Shown here: piece by piece, positions 35,437 through 44,461 of the stretch | Position numbering within the stretch: the stretch's first letter is position 1 | Layout of the letters: each line of letters opens with the position of its first letter | Source: Rufibacter sediminis | Lineage (GTDB): Bacteria; Bacteroidota; Bacteroidia; Cytophagales; Hymenobacteraceae | Assembly: GCF_014269285.1 (NCBI RefSeq) | Contig: NZ_JACOAF010000004.1 | Span: forward strand, 1-64,000 | Direction: 5' to 3' | Length of the DNA stretch: 64,000 bases | Notes under the pieces: model-generated | Told to the model about the DNA's origin: nothing | Databases searched by the model: none | The model's input: only the letters and a program-made list of their open reading frames with translations | Made by a program: the position numbers and the translations under genes

Positions 35437-35467
35437 TTGGCGGGGGGCGGGTTTCTTGCTAAGTTTG
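35437..35467 (+). promoter_or_regulatory. Promoter of the acyl-CoA dehydrogenase gene
   Basis: TTG at 35437-35439, 20 nt, TAAGTTTG at 35460-35467. Transcription would start only a few bases before the ATG at 35481, which favours the ATG at 35499 as the translation start. Confidence 0.65.
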
Positions 35468-35498
35468 GAAACAGACATTGATGGTAACCTTAGAACCT

Positions 35499-36677
35499 AT
35501 GGCCACAGACAACTCCGGTGCCCCAGATTATTTCAACATTGATGACCTGCTCACCGATGAGCACAAGCTCATCCGGCAGACCATGCGCGATTTTGTGCGC
35601 CGCGAAATCTCCCCCAACATTGAGAAGTGGGCGCAGGACGCGCATTTTCCCTCTGAGATCGTTCCCAAATTCGGCGATGTAGGCGCCTTCGGGCCCACTA
35701 TTCCCACCGAGTACGGCGGCGGCGGGCTGGATTACATCAGTTACGGCATCATCATGCAGGAAATTGAGCGCGGCGATAGCGGCATGCGGTCCACGGCCTC
35801 GGTGCAGGGTTCTCTGGTCATGTATCCCATTTACGCCTACGGTTCTGAGGAGCAGCGCAAAAAATACCTGCCCAAACTGGCCAGCGGCGAATGGCTGGGC
35901 TGCTTTGGCTTAACCGAGCCTGATTTTGGCTCGAACCCCGGCGGCATGGTCACCAACATCAAAGACATGGGCGACCATTATCTACTCAACGGCGCCAAAC
36001 TCTGGATTTCCAACTCGCCGGAGTGTCAGGTAGCTGTGGTCTGGGCCAAGAACGAGCAAGGCCGTATCAAAGGTCTTATTGTGGAGCGCGGCATGGAAGG
36101 CTTCTCCACGCCTGAGATTCACAACAAATGGAGCCTGCGCGCATCCTGCACCGGTGAGCTGGTGTTTGACAACGTAAAAGTGCCCAAAGAAAACCTGCTG
36201 CCTAACGTAGACGGCCTCAAAGGCCCCTTGGGTTGCCTGGACTCGGCCCGGTACGGCATCGCCTGGGGAGCCATCGGCGCAGCCATTGACTGCTATGAGA
36301 GCGCCCTGAATTATGCCAAGCAACGCATCCAGTTTGATAAACCCATTGCCGGTTTTCAGCTCATCCAGAAGAAATTAGCCGAAATGGTCACCGAGATCAC
36401 CAAAGCACAACTGATGGTGTGGCGGTTGGGCGTACTCAAGAACGAAGGCAAAGCCACCACGCAGCAGATTTCCATGGCCAAGCGCAACAGCGTGGACATG
36501 GCGCTGCACGTGGCCCGTGAGGCGCGCCAGATCCACGGCGGCATGGGCATCACCGGCGAGTACCCTATCATGCGCCACATGATGAACCTGGAAAGCGTGA
36601 TCACCTATGAAGGTACCCATGACATCCACCTGCTCATCACCGGGGCAGATATTACCGGTATTCAGGCGTTTAAATAG
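35499..36677 (+). CDS. Acyl-CoA dehydrogenase family protein, glutaryl-CoA dehydrogenase-like
   Basis: A 392-residue FAD enzyme. The N-terminal helical domain, the middle beta domain (GCFGLTEPDFGSNPGGM; WISNSPECQVAVVWAK) and the C-terminal helical domain are complete. The catalytic glutamate lies in VITYEGTHDIH, placed as in glutaryl-CoA dehydrogenase, and the arginine-rich RSTASVQGSLVMYPIYAYGS region also fits that subgroup. It would oxidise glutaryl-CoA or a similar acyl-CoA in lysine or fatty-acid breakdown. No lysine-degradation genes are adjacent. The ATG at 35499 is chosen on promoter distance; 35481 is possible. Confidence 0.9.
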   Translation: MATDNSGAPDYFNIDDLLTDEHKLIRQTMRDFVRREISPNIEKWAQDAHFPSEIVPKFGDVGAFGPTIPTEYGGGGLDYISYGIIMQEIERGDSGMRSTASVQGSLVMYPIYAYGSEEQRKKYLPKLASGEWLGCFGLTEPDFGSNPGGMVTNIKDMGDHYLLNGAKLWISNSPECQVAVVWAKNEQGRIKGLIVERGMEGFSTPEIHNKWSLRASCTGELVFDNVKVPKENLLPNVDGLKGPLGCLDSARYGIAWGAIGAAIDCYESALNYAKQRIQFDKPIAGFQLIQKKLAEMVTEITKAQLMVWRLGVLKNEGKATTQQISMAKRNSVDMALHVAREARQIHGGMGITGEYPIMRHMMNLESVITYEGTHDIHLLITGADITGIQAFK

Positions 36678-36694
36678 AGATCAGTTACGATCAG

Positions 36695-37189
36695 ATGGAA
36701 GAAAGCCAAGCCCCCGTTTCCTCCGCCTTTGAAGAATTACAGGAGACAAAAGGAAGAAGACGTGATTTATTGCCCTGGTGGATCAAGACCTTTACCTGGC
36801 TTTTCCTGTTGATGGCGGCGGTAGTGCCCATAGGAGTGGTTATGGGCTTGATGGGCCTCAATTTTTCTATTTCCTTATATGGATTTGAGACCACAGACCC
36901 CATTTCGGCCACAGGAATTGTCCTCACGGTGCTGATTTTATTTAAAGGAGTAACCGCTTATGGCTTATGGACCGAAAAAGATTGGGCGGTTAGGCTAGGG
37001 ATTGTTGACGCGATCATCGGCCTTGTAGCTTGTGCGGTGGCTATGTTTGTGCTTCCGCTGGTAGATAGATCCGAAGGATTCGTGCTTAACTTCAGACTGG
37101 AGCCTATCCTTTTGATTCTGTATCTGTTGAAGCTGCAAAGAATAAAGCCCACCTGGGAGGCTATGGAAAAGGAACCCAGCCTGATGTGA
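36695..37189 (+). CDS. Four-helix membrane protein of unknown function
   Basis: A 164-residue protein I do not recognise. After a polar head of about 30 residues it has four hydrophobic segments (FTWLFLLMAAVVPIGVVMG, TGIVLTVLILFKGVTAYG, LGIVDAIIGLVACAVAMFV, LEPILLILYLLKL). It starts 15 bases after the acyl-CoA dehydrogenase stop codon and is probably in the same transcript. It ends with a hairpin terminator. Confidence 0.75.
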   Translation: MEESQAPVSSAFEELQETKGRRRDLLPWWIKTFTWLFLLMAAVVPIGVVMGLMGLNFSISLYGFETTDPISATGIVLTVLILFKGVTAYGLWTEKDWAVRLGIVDAIIGLVACAVAMFVLPLVDRSEGFVLNFRLEPILLILYLLKLQRIKPTWEAMEKEPSLM

Positions 37190-37226
37190 TCAGGCTCACC
37201 TTGTCTGCTCAAAGGCAGTAGTCACT

Positions 37227-37270
37227 AACAGAAAAGCAGTTGCGGCAACGTGGCTGCTTTTCTTGTTTTT
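37227..37270 (+). terminator. Terminator after the membrane protein
   Basis: AGAAAAGCAG and CTGCTTTTCT stem with a T-rich tail; a hairpin-family repeat (37263-37302) begins at its end. Confidence 0.7.
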
Positions 37271-37302
37271 GGTCTGTTTTCAGAAAAATAGGCCGAAAAC
37301 AG
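37263..37302. repeat. Intergenic hairpin repeat (GGCCTGTTTT family)
   Basis: TTGTTTTTGGTCTGTTTT ... AATAGGCCGAAAACAG. Confidence 0.75.
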
Positions 37303-37398
37303 ACATTTCAATTGCAACTTCTGCTTTTTAGTAGGCTAAGTATATGAATTTTCTATGTTAAAGGGAATAGATTGTTTTATATATTTTATCATAAATAA

Positions 37399-37428
37399 TT
37401 GTATATCAAATGATAAAATGTAGTTTTG
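37399..37428 (+). promoter_or_regulatory. Promoter of the AT-rich lipoprotein gene
   Basis: TTG at 37399-37401, 19 nt, TAGTTTTG at 37421-37428; the ATG follows 25 bases later. Exact fit to the Bacteroidota pattern. Confidence 0.75.
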
Positions 37429-37453
37429 AGCCCAATTAATTAAATTATATAAT

Positions 37454-38011
37454 ATGAAATCAAAAATTTTTACCAAACTGTTCTTTGTGTTTTTAATGGT
37501 TTCCGGCACCGTGCTGTTCTCTGCTTGTTCAGATGATGATGATGCCACACCGTTAACCTCAACTAATTCTGCCACTGCTACCATTGGTACCACCGCTTTT
37601 ACTTCTGTAAAGATGAATGCATCTACAGAGTCTTTTATGGGTGTTACTGTGATAAATCTTGATTATATCAACCAAGCAGGCGATACCATAAAATTAGGGA
37701 TCTATGATCTGACACCTGTGGGAGAGCCTGCAAAATATGATATGAGTCAAAATGGTGGGAACGGTATTGAAATTCAAGCGGATTTCTTGATTAATTATGT
37801 AAAAGCAGATGGTACAGAATATATGCCAAGTGATGGCGGTTTAGCAAACCCTTCCAATGGTGACAAAGGAACCTTGACTATTACCGCACACGACAAATCG
37901 GCTAAAGTAATTAAAGGTACCTTCAGCGGCGGGTTAACTTATTATGATTTTGATACTGATGCCCGTGAAAGAGTTACTATCACCAATGGTAATTTTGAAG
38001 CCAAATATTAA
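37454..38011 (+). CDS. Lipoprotein of unknown function, AT-rich gene
   Basis: A 185-residue exported lipoprotein. Signal MKSKIFTKLFFVFLMVSGTVL ends at the lipobox FSAC, followed by SDDDDATP. The mature part looks like a beta-sandwich (NSATATIGTTAFTSVKMNAS; GVTVINLDYINQAGDTIKLGIYDL; KGTLTITAHDKSAKVIKGTF) as in small Bacteroidota lipoproteins of the DUF6252 kind, though I am not sure of that family. The coding bases are clearly more A/T-rich than in the neighbours, and the upstream DNA is AT-rich too, which may mean recent arrival. It has its own promoter and terminator. Confidence 0.8.
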   Translation: MKSKIFTKLFFVFLMVSGTVLFSACSDDDDATPLTSTNSATATIGTTAFTSVKMNASTESFMGVTVINLDYINQAGDTIKLGIYDLTPVGEPAKYDMSQNGGNGIEIQADFLINYVKADGTEYMPSDGGLANPSNGDKGTLTITAHDKSAKVIKGTFSGGLTYYDFDTDARERVTITNGNFEAKY

Positions 38012-38047
38012 CATATAATTTCCCTTCTAGGGAAAGCAATGTATTTC

Positions 38048-38083
38048 ATAAGCCTCTGCTAAAAAGCAGAGGCTTATTTTTTT
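38048..38083 (+). terminator. Terminator after the AT-rich lipoprotein gene
   Basis: ATAAGCCTCTGCT and AGCAGAGGCTTAT with a four-base loop and a T-run. Confidence 0.92.
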
Positions 38084-38254
38084 AGGACTGTAGCGTTTCG
38101 TTAAGACTTGCTAATGATATTGGAGTGGAAGTGGTTGATGTTAAAAATAATAGCAAAAACTTAGACATTCCTGCTCGTGTTGGGAGCATTTTTAGCCTCC
38201 TATGTGTTATCTTTACATCTAAATCTTTGCTTCATCCGCTAAGAGATTGTACAC

Positions 38255-39298
38255 ATGAGAGAAGACTATTTAAGCGGTTCAGCCGATCACCTTTCGCCCG
38301 CCGAGAAGGAGTATGACAAGGCCCTCCGGCCGTTGGACTTCAGCGACTTCACCGGTCAGGAGAAGGTGGTGGAGAACCTGAAAGTGTTTGTGGGGGCGGC
38401 CATCATGCGGGGCGAGGCCTTGGACCACGTGCTGCTGCACGGACCTCCCGGCCTGGGTAAAACCACGCTGTCCCATATCATCGCCAACTCCCTGGGCTCC
38501 AACATCAAGATCACGTCTGGTCCGGTACTGGACAAACCCAGCGATTTAGCGGGTTTGTTGACCAACCTGGAGCGGAACGATGTCTTGTTCATTGACGAGA
38601 TTCACCGCCTGAACCCCATTGTGGAGGAGTACCTGTACTCGGCCATGGAGGACTACAAGATCGATATCATGCTGGACTCGGGCCCCAACGCCCGCTCCGT
38701 GCAGATTTCCCTGAACCCGTTCACGCTCATTGGGGCCACCACGCGTTCTGGTCTGCTGACTTCGCCGCTGCGCGCGCGTTTCGGGATCAACTCGCGCCTG
38801 GAGTACTATGATTCCAAGCTGTTGACCTCCATTGTGCAGCGTTCCGCCGAGATTCTGGGCTCGCCCATCTACGAGGATGCCGCTTTTGAGATTGCGCGCC
38901 GGAGCCGGGGTACGCCGCGGATTGCCAACAACCTGCTGCGCCGCACCCGCGACTTCGCCCAGATCAAAGGCGACGGCACCATCACGGTAGAAATCGCGCA
39001 GTTTGCCCTAAATGCCCTGGACGTAGACCACAACGGCCTAGACGAGATGGACAAACGCATCCTGAGCACCATCATTGACAAGTTCAAAGGAGGACCTGTG
39101 GGGCTGTCTACCATTGCCACGGCCTGCGGAGACGAGGCCGAGACCATTGAAGAAGTGTACGAACCCTTCCTCATCCAGGAAGGCTACATCAAACGCACCA
39201 GCCGGGGCCGCGAAGCCACCGAAGCCGCCTACCGTCACCTGGGCAAGATTCCGCCTAACCACGTGCGTAGCGGCACCTTGTTTGATAATGCAGAGTAA
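38255..39298 (+). CDS. ruvB: Holliday junction branch migration helicase RuvB
   Basis: A 347-residue AAA+ motor that drives branch migration with RuvA during recombination and repair. Visible are Walker A GPPGLGKT (63-70), Walker [12 protein letters not shown], sensor region [20 protein letters not shown] with the arginine finger, and the C-terminal winged-helix domain ([29 protein letters not shown], given in part). The N-terminus [20 protein letters not shown] is typical of Bacteroidota. ATG at 38255. ruvA and ruvC are not adjacent. A hairpin repeat starts two bases after the stop. Confidence 0.97.
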   Translation: MREDYLSGSADHLSPAEKEYDKALRPLDFSDFTGQEKVVENLKVFVGAAIMRGEALDHVLLHGPPGLGKTTLSHIIANSLGSNIKITSGPVLDKPSDLAGLLTNLERNDVLFIDEIHRLNPIVEEYLYSAMEDYKIDIMLDSGPNARSVQISLNPFTLIGATTRSGLLTSPLRARFGINSRLEYYDSKLLTSIVQRSAEILGSPIYEDAAFEIARRSRGTPRIANNLLRRTRDFAQIKGDGTITVEIAQFALNALDVDHNGLDEMDKRILSTIIDKFKGGPVGLSTIATACGDEAETIEEVYEPFLIQEGYIKRTSRGREATEAAYRHLGKIPPNHVRSGTLFDNAE

Positions 39299-39300
39299 GG

Positions 39301-39339
39301 GGGTTTTAGGGGCCGTTTAGTTAAAAGAGGCAAAAAACA
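39301..39339. repeat. Hairpin repeat at left edge of composite element
   Basis: GTTTTAGGGGCCG ... AGAGGCAAAAAAC, two bases after the ruvB stop codon and directly against the left inverted end of the element at 39336. Confidence 0.6.
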
Positions 39340-39716
39340 GTAAGACACTCATAGGAGCTGCGCACACGACGAGGTCAGAGAAAGCGTCACTTTCTATGCG
39401 TAAACCTCCCAGGGTTGAATACCTGGGAGGTTTTTTGTTTCTCTAAAAACTGGCGCGAGTCTCCAGACTCGTGCCGCTGGATGGGTGGAGTCTCCAGACT
39501 CCCTTCTTTGCAACCCTGATTTTGCAACTCTGATCGTGGTTCCCGGCGAGTCTGGAGACTCGCATCATCCTTTGTCACGAGACGGAAGTCTCGCGCCAGA
39601 ATCTGCTATTACCAGCTTCTTCTATTATCTGACTCAGAACTCACGACTCAAGACTCATAATTCAGATCTCCCTCTGCCCTCGTCCTGTGCGCAGCTCCTA
39701 TGAGTGTCTTGCCGTT
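39336..39716. repeat. Composite intergenic element with inverted ends
   Basis: About 380 bases bounded by inverted ends of about 48 nt; the central 25 nt (AAGACACTCATAGGAGCTGC and on) are identical, with a few mismatches outside. Inside are a terminator-like stem (39402-39433), two GAGTCTCCAGACTC palindromes (near 39457 and 39488), and a 64-nt unit (39536-39599) that recurs at 56541-56604 with two differences. It has no coding potential and no target-site duplication that I can see. A miniature element or a structured RNA or DNA block are both possible. Confidence 0.75.
39402..39436 (+). terminator. Terminator-like hairpin inside the composite element
   Basis: AAACCTCCCAGG and CCTGGGAGGTTT around GTTGAATA followed by T; it could end ruvB transcripts. 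Confidence 0.75.
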
Positions 39717-39750
39717 TCTGACCTATTTTCTGAAAATCAGCCGTAAAGCA
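39714..39750. repeat. Hairpin repeat at right edge of composite element
   Basis: CGTTTCTGACCTATTTTCTG ... AATCAGCCGTAAAG, a decayed member of the family that directly follows the right inverted end. Confidence 0.6.
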
Positions 39751-39820
39751 GAAATTTTTAGGTTCGGGAAATTCTTTTCCGCCAATTTTGTTCTGCCCTA
39801 ACAGCATTCCTAAGAGATCC

Positions 39821-40795
39821 ATGTTCAACCTTGCCCCTAAGCATACGCACCTCATCAAGCAGAAAGCCCAGGAACTGGGGTTTATGTACTGCGGGGTTTC
39901 CAAGGCTGATTTTCTGGAGGAGGAAGCGCCGCGGCTGGAGAGTTGGCTGAACCAGAACATGCACGGCCAGATGCACTACATGGCCAACCACTTTGACAAA
40001 CGCCTGGACCCGCGCCTGCTGGTAGACGGGGCCAAATCGGTGGTGAGTTTACTGCTGAATTATTATCCGGAGGAAACCCAACCCGAGGACACGTTTAAGA
40101 TCTCCAAGTACGCCTACGGGCAGGATTACCACTTTGTCATCAAAGACAAGCTCAAGACGCTGTTCCAGTACATTCAGGAGGAGATTGGCGAAGTGGGTGG
40201 GCGTGTGTTCGTGGACTCGGCCCCGGTCATGGATAAAGTTTGGGCGAAGAAAAGCGGGCTGGGCTGGGTAGGCAAGAACAGCAACCTCATTCGGCCTGGC
40301 GTGGGCAGTTTCTTTTTCATCGCGGAGCTCATCCTGGATCTGGAGCTGGAGCCGGATGGCCCTATCAAAGATTACTGCGGCACCTGCACCAAATGCATGG
40401 ATGCCTGCCCCACAGACGCGATTGCCGCCCCTTACGTGGTAGACGGCAGCAAGTGCATCTCGTATTTCACCATCGAGCTGAAAGACCAGATTCCGCAGGA
40501 AGTAGACGGGAAGTTTGGCAACTGGGTGTTTGGCTGCGACATCTGCCAAGATGTGTGCCCCTGGAACCGGTTCAGCAAAGCGCACCGCGAGCCGGCATTT
40601 ACGCCCCATCCAGAGTTGCTCCACCTTTCCAAAAGCGATTGGCTGGAGCTAACCCAAGAGGTTTTTAGGGATGTTTTCAAGAAATCGGCGGTAAAACGCA
40701 CGGGTTTTGAGGGGCTTACCCGCAACCTAAGCTTTGTGGCAGCAATACCCGAAGCCTTAGGAAGCAACCAAGATGTTGCCGAAGACCTTGTCTAG
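39821..40795 (+). CDS. queG: Epoxyqueuosine reductase
   Basis: A 324-residue cobalamin and iron-sulfur enzyme that makes the last step of queuosine in tRNA. The catalytic Asp is in [12 protein letters not shown] (about residue 132), the first 4Fe-4S site is [12 protein letters not shown] (Cys 186, 189, 192, 196), and the second uses C212, [10 protein letters not shown] (239, 242, 246). The chain is complete: it ends [10 protein letters not shown] plus a short tail. The start at 39821 ([10 protein letters not shown]) is better than the TTG frame opening at 39788. Its 3' end overlaps the convergent 65-residue gene by 39 bases. The coding bases around 40660-40699 resemble the hairpin repeat. Confidence 0.95.
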   Translation: MFNLAPKHTHLIKQKAQELGFMYCGVSKADFLEEEAPRLESWLNQNMHGQMHYMANHFDKRLDPRLLVDGAKSVVSLLLNYYPEETQPEDTFKISKYAYGQDYHFVIKDKLKTLFQYIQEEIGEVGGRVFVDSAPVMDKVWAKKSGLGWVGKNSNLIRPGVGSFFFIAELILDLELEPDGPIKDYCGTCTKCMDACPTDAIAAPYVVDGSKCISYFTIELKDQIPQEVDGKFGNWVFGCDICQDVCPWNRFSKAHREPAFTPHPELLHLSKSDWLELTQEVFRDVFKKSAVKRTGFEGLTRNLSFVAAIPEALGSNQDVAEDLV

Positions 40796-40954
40796 AATAC
40801 TGTCATAAGAGCCGGAGAAGCGGGTGTAGCACCAGTCGCGCAGGGTCTCTAACTCATCATGGATCAACAGACGCATATTCTTTTTCAATTCCTTTTCAAA
40901 TAAACTGGAGTCAAAGCTTACTTTGTCTAAGATCAGTTTTACGTACTCTAACAT
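40757..40954 (-). CDS. Small protein of unknown function
   Basis: A 65-residue protein beginning [20 protein letters not shown] and ending with [11 protein letters not shown] and a short tail. It is helical, charged, without signal peptide, and has the look of a conserved small soluble protein of Cytophagales, though I cannot name a family. The start at 40954 is chosen because the longer frame runs through a terminator hairpin and AT-rich DNA. It overlaps the queG 3' end by 39 bases in convergent orientation. Confidence 0.7.
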   Translation of the reverse strand: MLEYVKLILDKVSFDSSLFEKELKKNMRLLIHDELETLRDWCYTRFSGSYDSILDKVFGNILVAS

Positions 40955-41076
40955 GGTATTTATAAGATGTGATTTAAATAATTTTTTATATGATATCCTG
41001 TAGACGCAAATATCTGAAATATAATTCCCGTTTTTATACTTGATGTAAAAATATTTATACGGATTTTGGGAAGTTA

Positions 41077-41127
41077 TTATACAAAAAGGGGAACAACTTT
41101 TTTCAAGCTGTTCCCCTTTTTGTATAA
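41077..41127. terminator. Strong terminator after the ferritin-like pair
   Basis: Perfect 19-nt arms (41077-41095 and 41109-41127; core ACAAAAAGGGGAACA) with a 13-nt spacer; it follows the stop at 41138 on the minus strand. Confidence 0.92.
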
Positions 41128-41137
41128 TCAAGAGAAA

Positions 41138-41986
41138 TTAGGCAATAAACGGAGCTACAATAGCATTTACCTGAGCTACGGTTAATGGCTCGTCAAAGGC
41201 TTCAGAAGCCGCGTTGGCATCAATGGCGATGCCGTTGAAGGTACCCACCAAGTTAACGGAAGCCTGGGTAGTCGCTTCTTCGCCATCATAGATTCCCTGG
41301 AACGCCGCGGGTAGTCCGCCACGGTCTTTCATGGTGATCCATGGTTTCAAGTTGGCCACTCCGTTGGGCATCATGTCGCGACGCATGCGGCGCAAGTGAG
41401 CGGCGTGCCGGGCTTCCACGGAGTGAATCTGCAAGGCTGCCTGCAAGACGGTGTCGTTAGTGATCAACGCCGGGGCGGCTCCTTTGTAGGCTCTTACGCC
41501 AGTATCCTCAAACGCCTGGGCCACGGCCAGCATGGTAGGATAATCCGTGAAGGTGGCGTTTCCTAGAAGACCGTCGGCCGTCCAGTCGAAGTTCGCATCG
41601 GTGTAGGTGGTGGGGGCGGCTCCGCCCAGGCCGCTGATAGCGGTGCGCAGGAAGTCTACGTGGGCCTTCTCATGGTCACGAATCACGCCAAACGCGGTCT
41701 TACCGGCAGGAGCCGGGAAAATGTTGGTGGCAGCGGCCTTTAGGTAGAAATGGTACTCCAAGTTTTCCAGCAAAAGCGCGAACTCCAGCACCTCCCGCAC
41801 CGACGGGGAGCTTGTCTGGCCGTAGGCCTTGTTTAGCATGGAACCGAAGGCCACCGGAATGGCAGCCGCGGCCAGTTTTTTGCCAAAACCACCAAAGTGT
41901 TTGAAAACGGCACGGCGGGGATCCAGGCGGTCAAATATTTCCGGATCTACTTTCTCTACTTCTTTTAGTATATTGAAGATATTCAT
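41138..41986 (-). CDS. Ferritin-like domain protein (second of pair)
   Basis: A 282-residue protein of the ferritin-like DUF4439-type group common in Bacteroidota. An N-terminal segment KKLAAAAIPVAFGSMLNKAYGQ after basic residues resembles a signal anchor. The helical bundle (about 62-220) has candidate metal ligands in LLLENLEYHFYLKAA, IRDHEKAHVDFLR, AFEDTGVRAYKG and IHSVEARHAAHLRRMR, the four E/H sets of a diiron site. Substrate and role are unknown; iron or oxidative stress is an inference. It follows the sister gene with a 13-base gap and shares its transcript. Confidence 0.88.
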   Translation of the reverse strand: MNIFNILKEVEKVDPEIFDRLDPRRAVFKHFGGFGKKLAAAAIPVAFGSMLNKAYGQTSSPSVREVLEFALLLENLEYHFYLKAAATNIFPAPAGKTAFGVIRDHEKAHVDFLRTAISGLGGAAPTTYTDANFDWTADGLLGNATFTDYPTMLAVAQAFEDTGVRAYKGAAPALITNDTVLQAALQIHSVEARHAAHLRRMRRDMMPNGVANLKPWITMKDRGGLPAAFQGIYDGEEATTQASVNLVGTFNGIAIDANAASEAFDEPLTVAQVNAIVAPFIA

Positions 41987-41999
41987 GGCTTTCTAATGA

Positions 42000-42755
42000 T
42001 TAGGTAGTTGGCAGATTGCTTGCGTTGATGGTTTCCTTGATGAAAGGCTGCGCTGCAGCTAACACCTGGGCAGGCGTCAAGGCTACGTCCAGACCGTTGG
42101 CGTCTACAATGTTGCCCGTGGTGATGCCGGCGGAACCACTAGCGAAGGTGCCGTTCTCAATCATGTCTCTGATCTCGGCGGCGTGTCTGGCTTCCACGGA
42201 AACGATTTTACCCGCAATGCCCAGAAAGGTGGCGCTGGTTAACAGCTTGCCAGCGCCGTTGTACGCGGCTACTCCTAAATCTTCGAACGTTTTAGCCGTG
42301 GCCAGAATAGAGGCCCGGCTGGCTAAAGCGCTAGGCGGAAGAACTGGCGTTAAGCTTGGAATGATTTGGTTGGCCGCGGTGCTGGTAATGGCGGCTTTGA
42401 AGAACTCACGGTGCGCTACCTCATGGTTGCGGATATCCGTTAACACTTGTCTCTCCACGGCGCTGGTAAACAGGGTAGAGAAGTTAGGCAAGGCCACCAC
42501 GGCGGTATAGAAAGCCGCTTCCAATTGCTCCAGGGCGTATGCGTAGTTCAGAATCCCTACATCGCCGGAGCCCAGGTTAACCGCACCGGGCATGTTGTTG
42601 CCGCCCATGTCATCATCGTCATCACAACCGGCCAGTAAAAGGGCAGAGGCAGCTACACCGGCTCCGGTGTACTGGAGGAAAGAGCGTCGGTTAAGGGGAT
42701 TTTTCAATCCCTGCAATACATCCTGCTCAGGAATTGGGTTTGTTTGTTTGGTCAT
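42000..42755 (-). CDS. Ferritin-like domain protein with Tat lipoprotein signal (first of pair)
   Basis: A 251-residue paralogue of the gene at 41138. The N-terminus carries NRRSFLQYTGAGVAASALLL followed by AGC and DDDDD: a twin-arginine signal joined to a lipobox, which means export in folded state and lipid anchoring. Metal-site helices are ALEQLEAAFYTAVV, IRNHEVAHREFFKAA, TFEDLGVAAYNGAG and VSVEARHAAEIRD. Folded export agrees with a cofactor loaded in the cytosol. Both proteins probably act together in the periplasm or at the outer membrane. Confidence 0.9.
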   Translation of the reverse strand: MTKQTNPIPEQDVLQGLKNPLNRRSFLQYTGAGVAASALLLAGCDDDDDMGGNNMPGAVNLGSGDVGILNYAYALEQLEAAFYTAVVALPNFSTLFTSAVERQVLTDIRNHEVAHREFFKAAITSTAANQIIPSLTPVLPPSALASRASILATAKTFEDLGVAAYNGAGKLLTSATFLGIAGKIVSVEARHAAEIRDMIENGTFASGSAGITTGNIVDANGLDVALTPAQVLAAAQPFIKETINASNLPTT

Positions 42756-43033
42756 AGTTTTAAAATTGAAGATGAAACAATTTCAACTGCCGGCGCACGG
42801 GCAGGTACTGTAATGCTTGGTTCCGTTGGTTTCCTTAAACTGGCGGAAGTAGCGAGACCTACGAGGGGAGTTGTGGCACCGGATTTCAGCGGAGAGAAAA
42901 AAATCAAAAAATAGTCGTATTCTGATTTTCGCGCCGGCGCATCATTCCTGAGCGGGAGTAGGGCGGGTGGCAGGTTATTCGTACTTTTGCCTTATTGGAA
43001 ACGGCTGTTTTTCTGCCGTTTTAATGAAAACAG

Positions 43034-44461
43034 ATGAAAAAAGCGGTGATCTTCTTTGTATGCATGTGCTGGGCGGCCTGGGGCCGGGCGCAGGAGCATA
43101 CCATAGAATTTGGCCCCGCCGCTATTCCCATAGATCAATATTTTACTATTTCCTTAAAGTCGCCGGATACCAGACCTACCAAGGTGGAAGGCTTCCCCGA
43201 CATTGAGGGCCTGCAGAAAAGCACCCAGAAAAGCTTCACCACCACCATTACCCGCGGAACCAAAGTCTCCAGAGTCTACACGCTTACGCAGCAATATGCG
43301 CCCCTGCAGGAAGGAGAGGTGACCGTGAAACCCTTCACCTTGGTAGTGGACGGTAAGCAGGTGGCGGCCCCCGGCATAAAAGTGCAGGTAGGTCCCGCTG
43401 CCCCGGCGGGAAACGCGCCCAGAGACAGCCTGTCCATGGCATTGCCCGCGGTAGCAACCCCGGATTTTGTAGAGGTGAAAGAGAATGCCTTCCTCACGCT
43501 GCAGGTGCCCAAAGGGAAAGTGTACGTAGGCGAGGCGGTGCCAATTTCGCTGTGGTTCTACGTAGCTGATACGGACCTGGGGCTGCTTGATTTCTTTGAG
43601 TTTGAGGCCCAGATTGGGAACATTGTGCGCCAGTTGAAACAGCGGAGCGCCCTGGAGGAAGTGGTGCAGCAAGAAGAGATCCTGCCCGAGAAGATCAAGA
43701 TAGGGGAGAAGGCGTTCACCCGGTATAAACTGTACGAGGCCATTTTGTTTCCGCTCACGCCGCAGCCGCTTCGGTTCCCGGTCATCAGCCTCCGGATGAT
43801 CAAGTACAAGGTAGCCAAGAACCCTTCGCTGCTGACCCAGAACCGCTTGCCGGAAAACAAGACCTACACCACCCAAAGCCGGGAGGTGGCGGTGCAGCCC
43901 TTGCCGCCGCACCCGTTGCGCGACCAGGTGGCGGTGGGCGTGTTCCGGTTAGAGGAGCAGCTTTCCCGCGGTACCATTTCCCTGAACCAGAATTTGGTGT
44001 ACCACCTGAAAATTGAGGGCGAAGGCAACATCCGGTCCCTGCCCATTCCGCGGAGCCTGGGCGTTTCCAGCGAACTGGAAATCTATTCCCCGGAAATCCG
44101 GCAGAACCAGCAGGTGAGCCAGGGAAAGCTGCAGGGAAGCAAGACGTTCCGGTATTTTATGGTAGGTAGACAAGCGGGCGAGTTTCCCTTGCGGGAGCTG
44201 TTTCAATGGGTATATTTTAATCCGGTCACGGCCCGGTATGACACCCTTCGGCCCGCCCTAACGGTACGGGTGCGGGGACAGGAAGACCAAAATAGTTTTA
44301 TCAGGACGCAAGATGTGGGCGATTTTTACAATATTGCCGCCACAGAAAGCAATGAGCTTATCAGCATAGATCAGTTTAGGGAAGTGCGCTTGTACACGAA
44401 CGTGGTGCTGGGGGTATTACTGACAGCTGCTTTGTTTATTTTCATACTAAAGAGAAAATGA
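43034..44461 (+). CDS. BatD family protein
   Basis: A 475-residue exported membrane protein. Signal [20 protein letters not shown], then BatD-type beta-sandwich repeats ([75 protein letters not shown]) and one helix near the C-terminus ([17 protein letters not shown]) followed by KRK. BatD is usually in the batABCDE aerotolerance cluster; here it stands apart and its last four bases overlap the aroC start (ATGA), so the two are translated from one message. TACTTTTG at 42982-42989 may be its -7 element. Confidence 0.87.
   Translation: MKKAVIFFVCMCWAAWGRAQEHTIEFGPAAIPIDQYFTISLKSPDTRPTKVEGFPDIEGLQKSTQKSFTTTITRGTKVSRVYTLTQQYAPLQEGEVTVKPFTLVVDGKQVAAPGIKVQVGPAAPAGNAPRDSLSMALPAVATPDFVEVKENAFLTLQVPKGKVYVGEAVPISLWFYVADTDLGLLDFFEFEAQIGNIVRQLKQRSALEEVVQQEEILPEKIKIGEKAFTRYKLYEAILFPLTPQPLRFPVISLRMIKYKVAKNPSLLTQNRLPENKTYTTQSREVAVQPLPPHPLRDQVAVGVFRLEEQLSRGTISLNQNLVYHLKIEGEGNIRSLPIPRSLGVSSELEIYSPEIRQNQQVSQGKLQGSKTFRYFMVGRQAGEFPLRELFQWVYFNPVTARYDTLRPALTVRVRGQEDQNSFIRTQDVGDFYNIAATESNELISIDQFREVRLYTNVVLGVLLTAALFIFILKRK

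Noticed and set aside
39457-39599. CRISPR-like series of short repeats
   Set aside because: The units are palindromes of different length and spacing, only two or three in number, and no cas gene is present.
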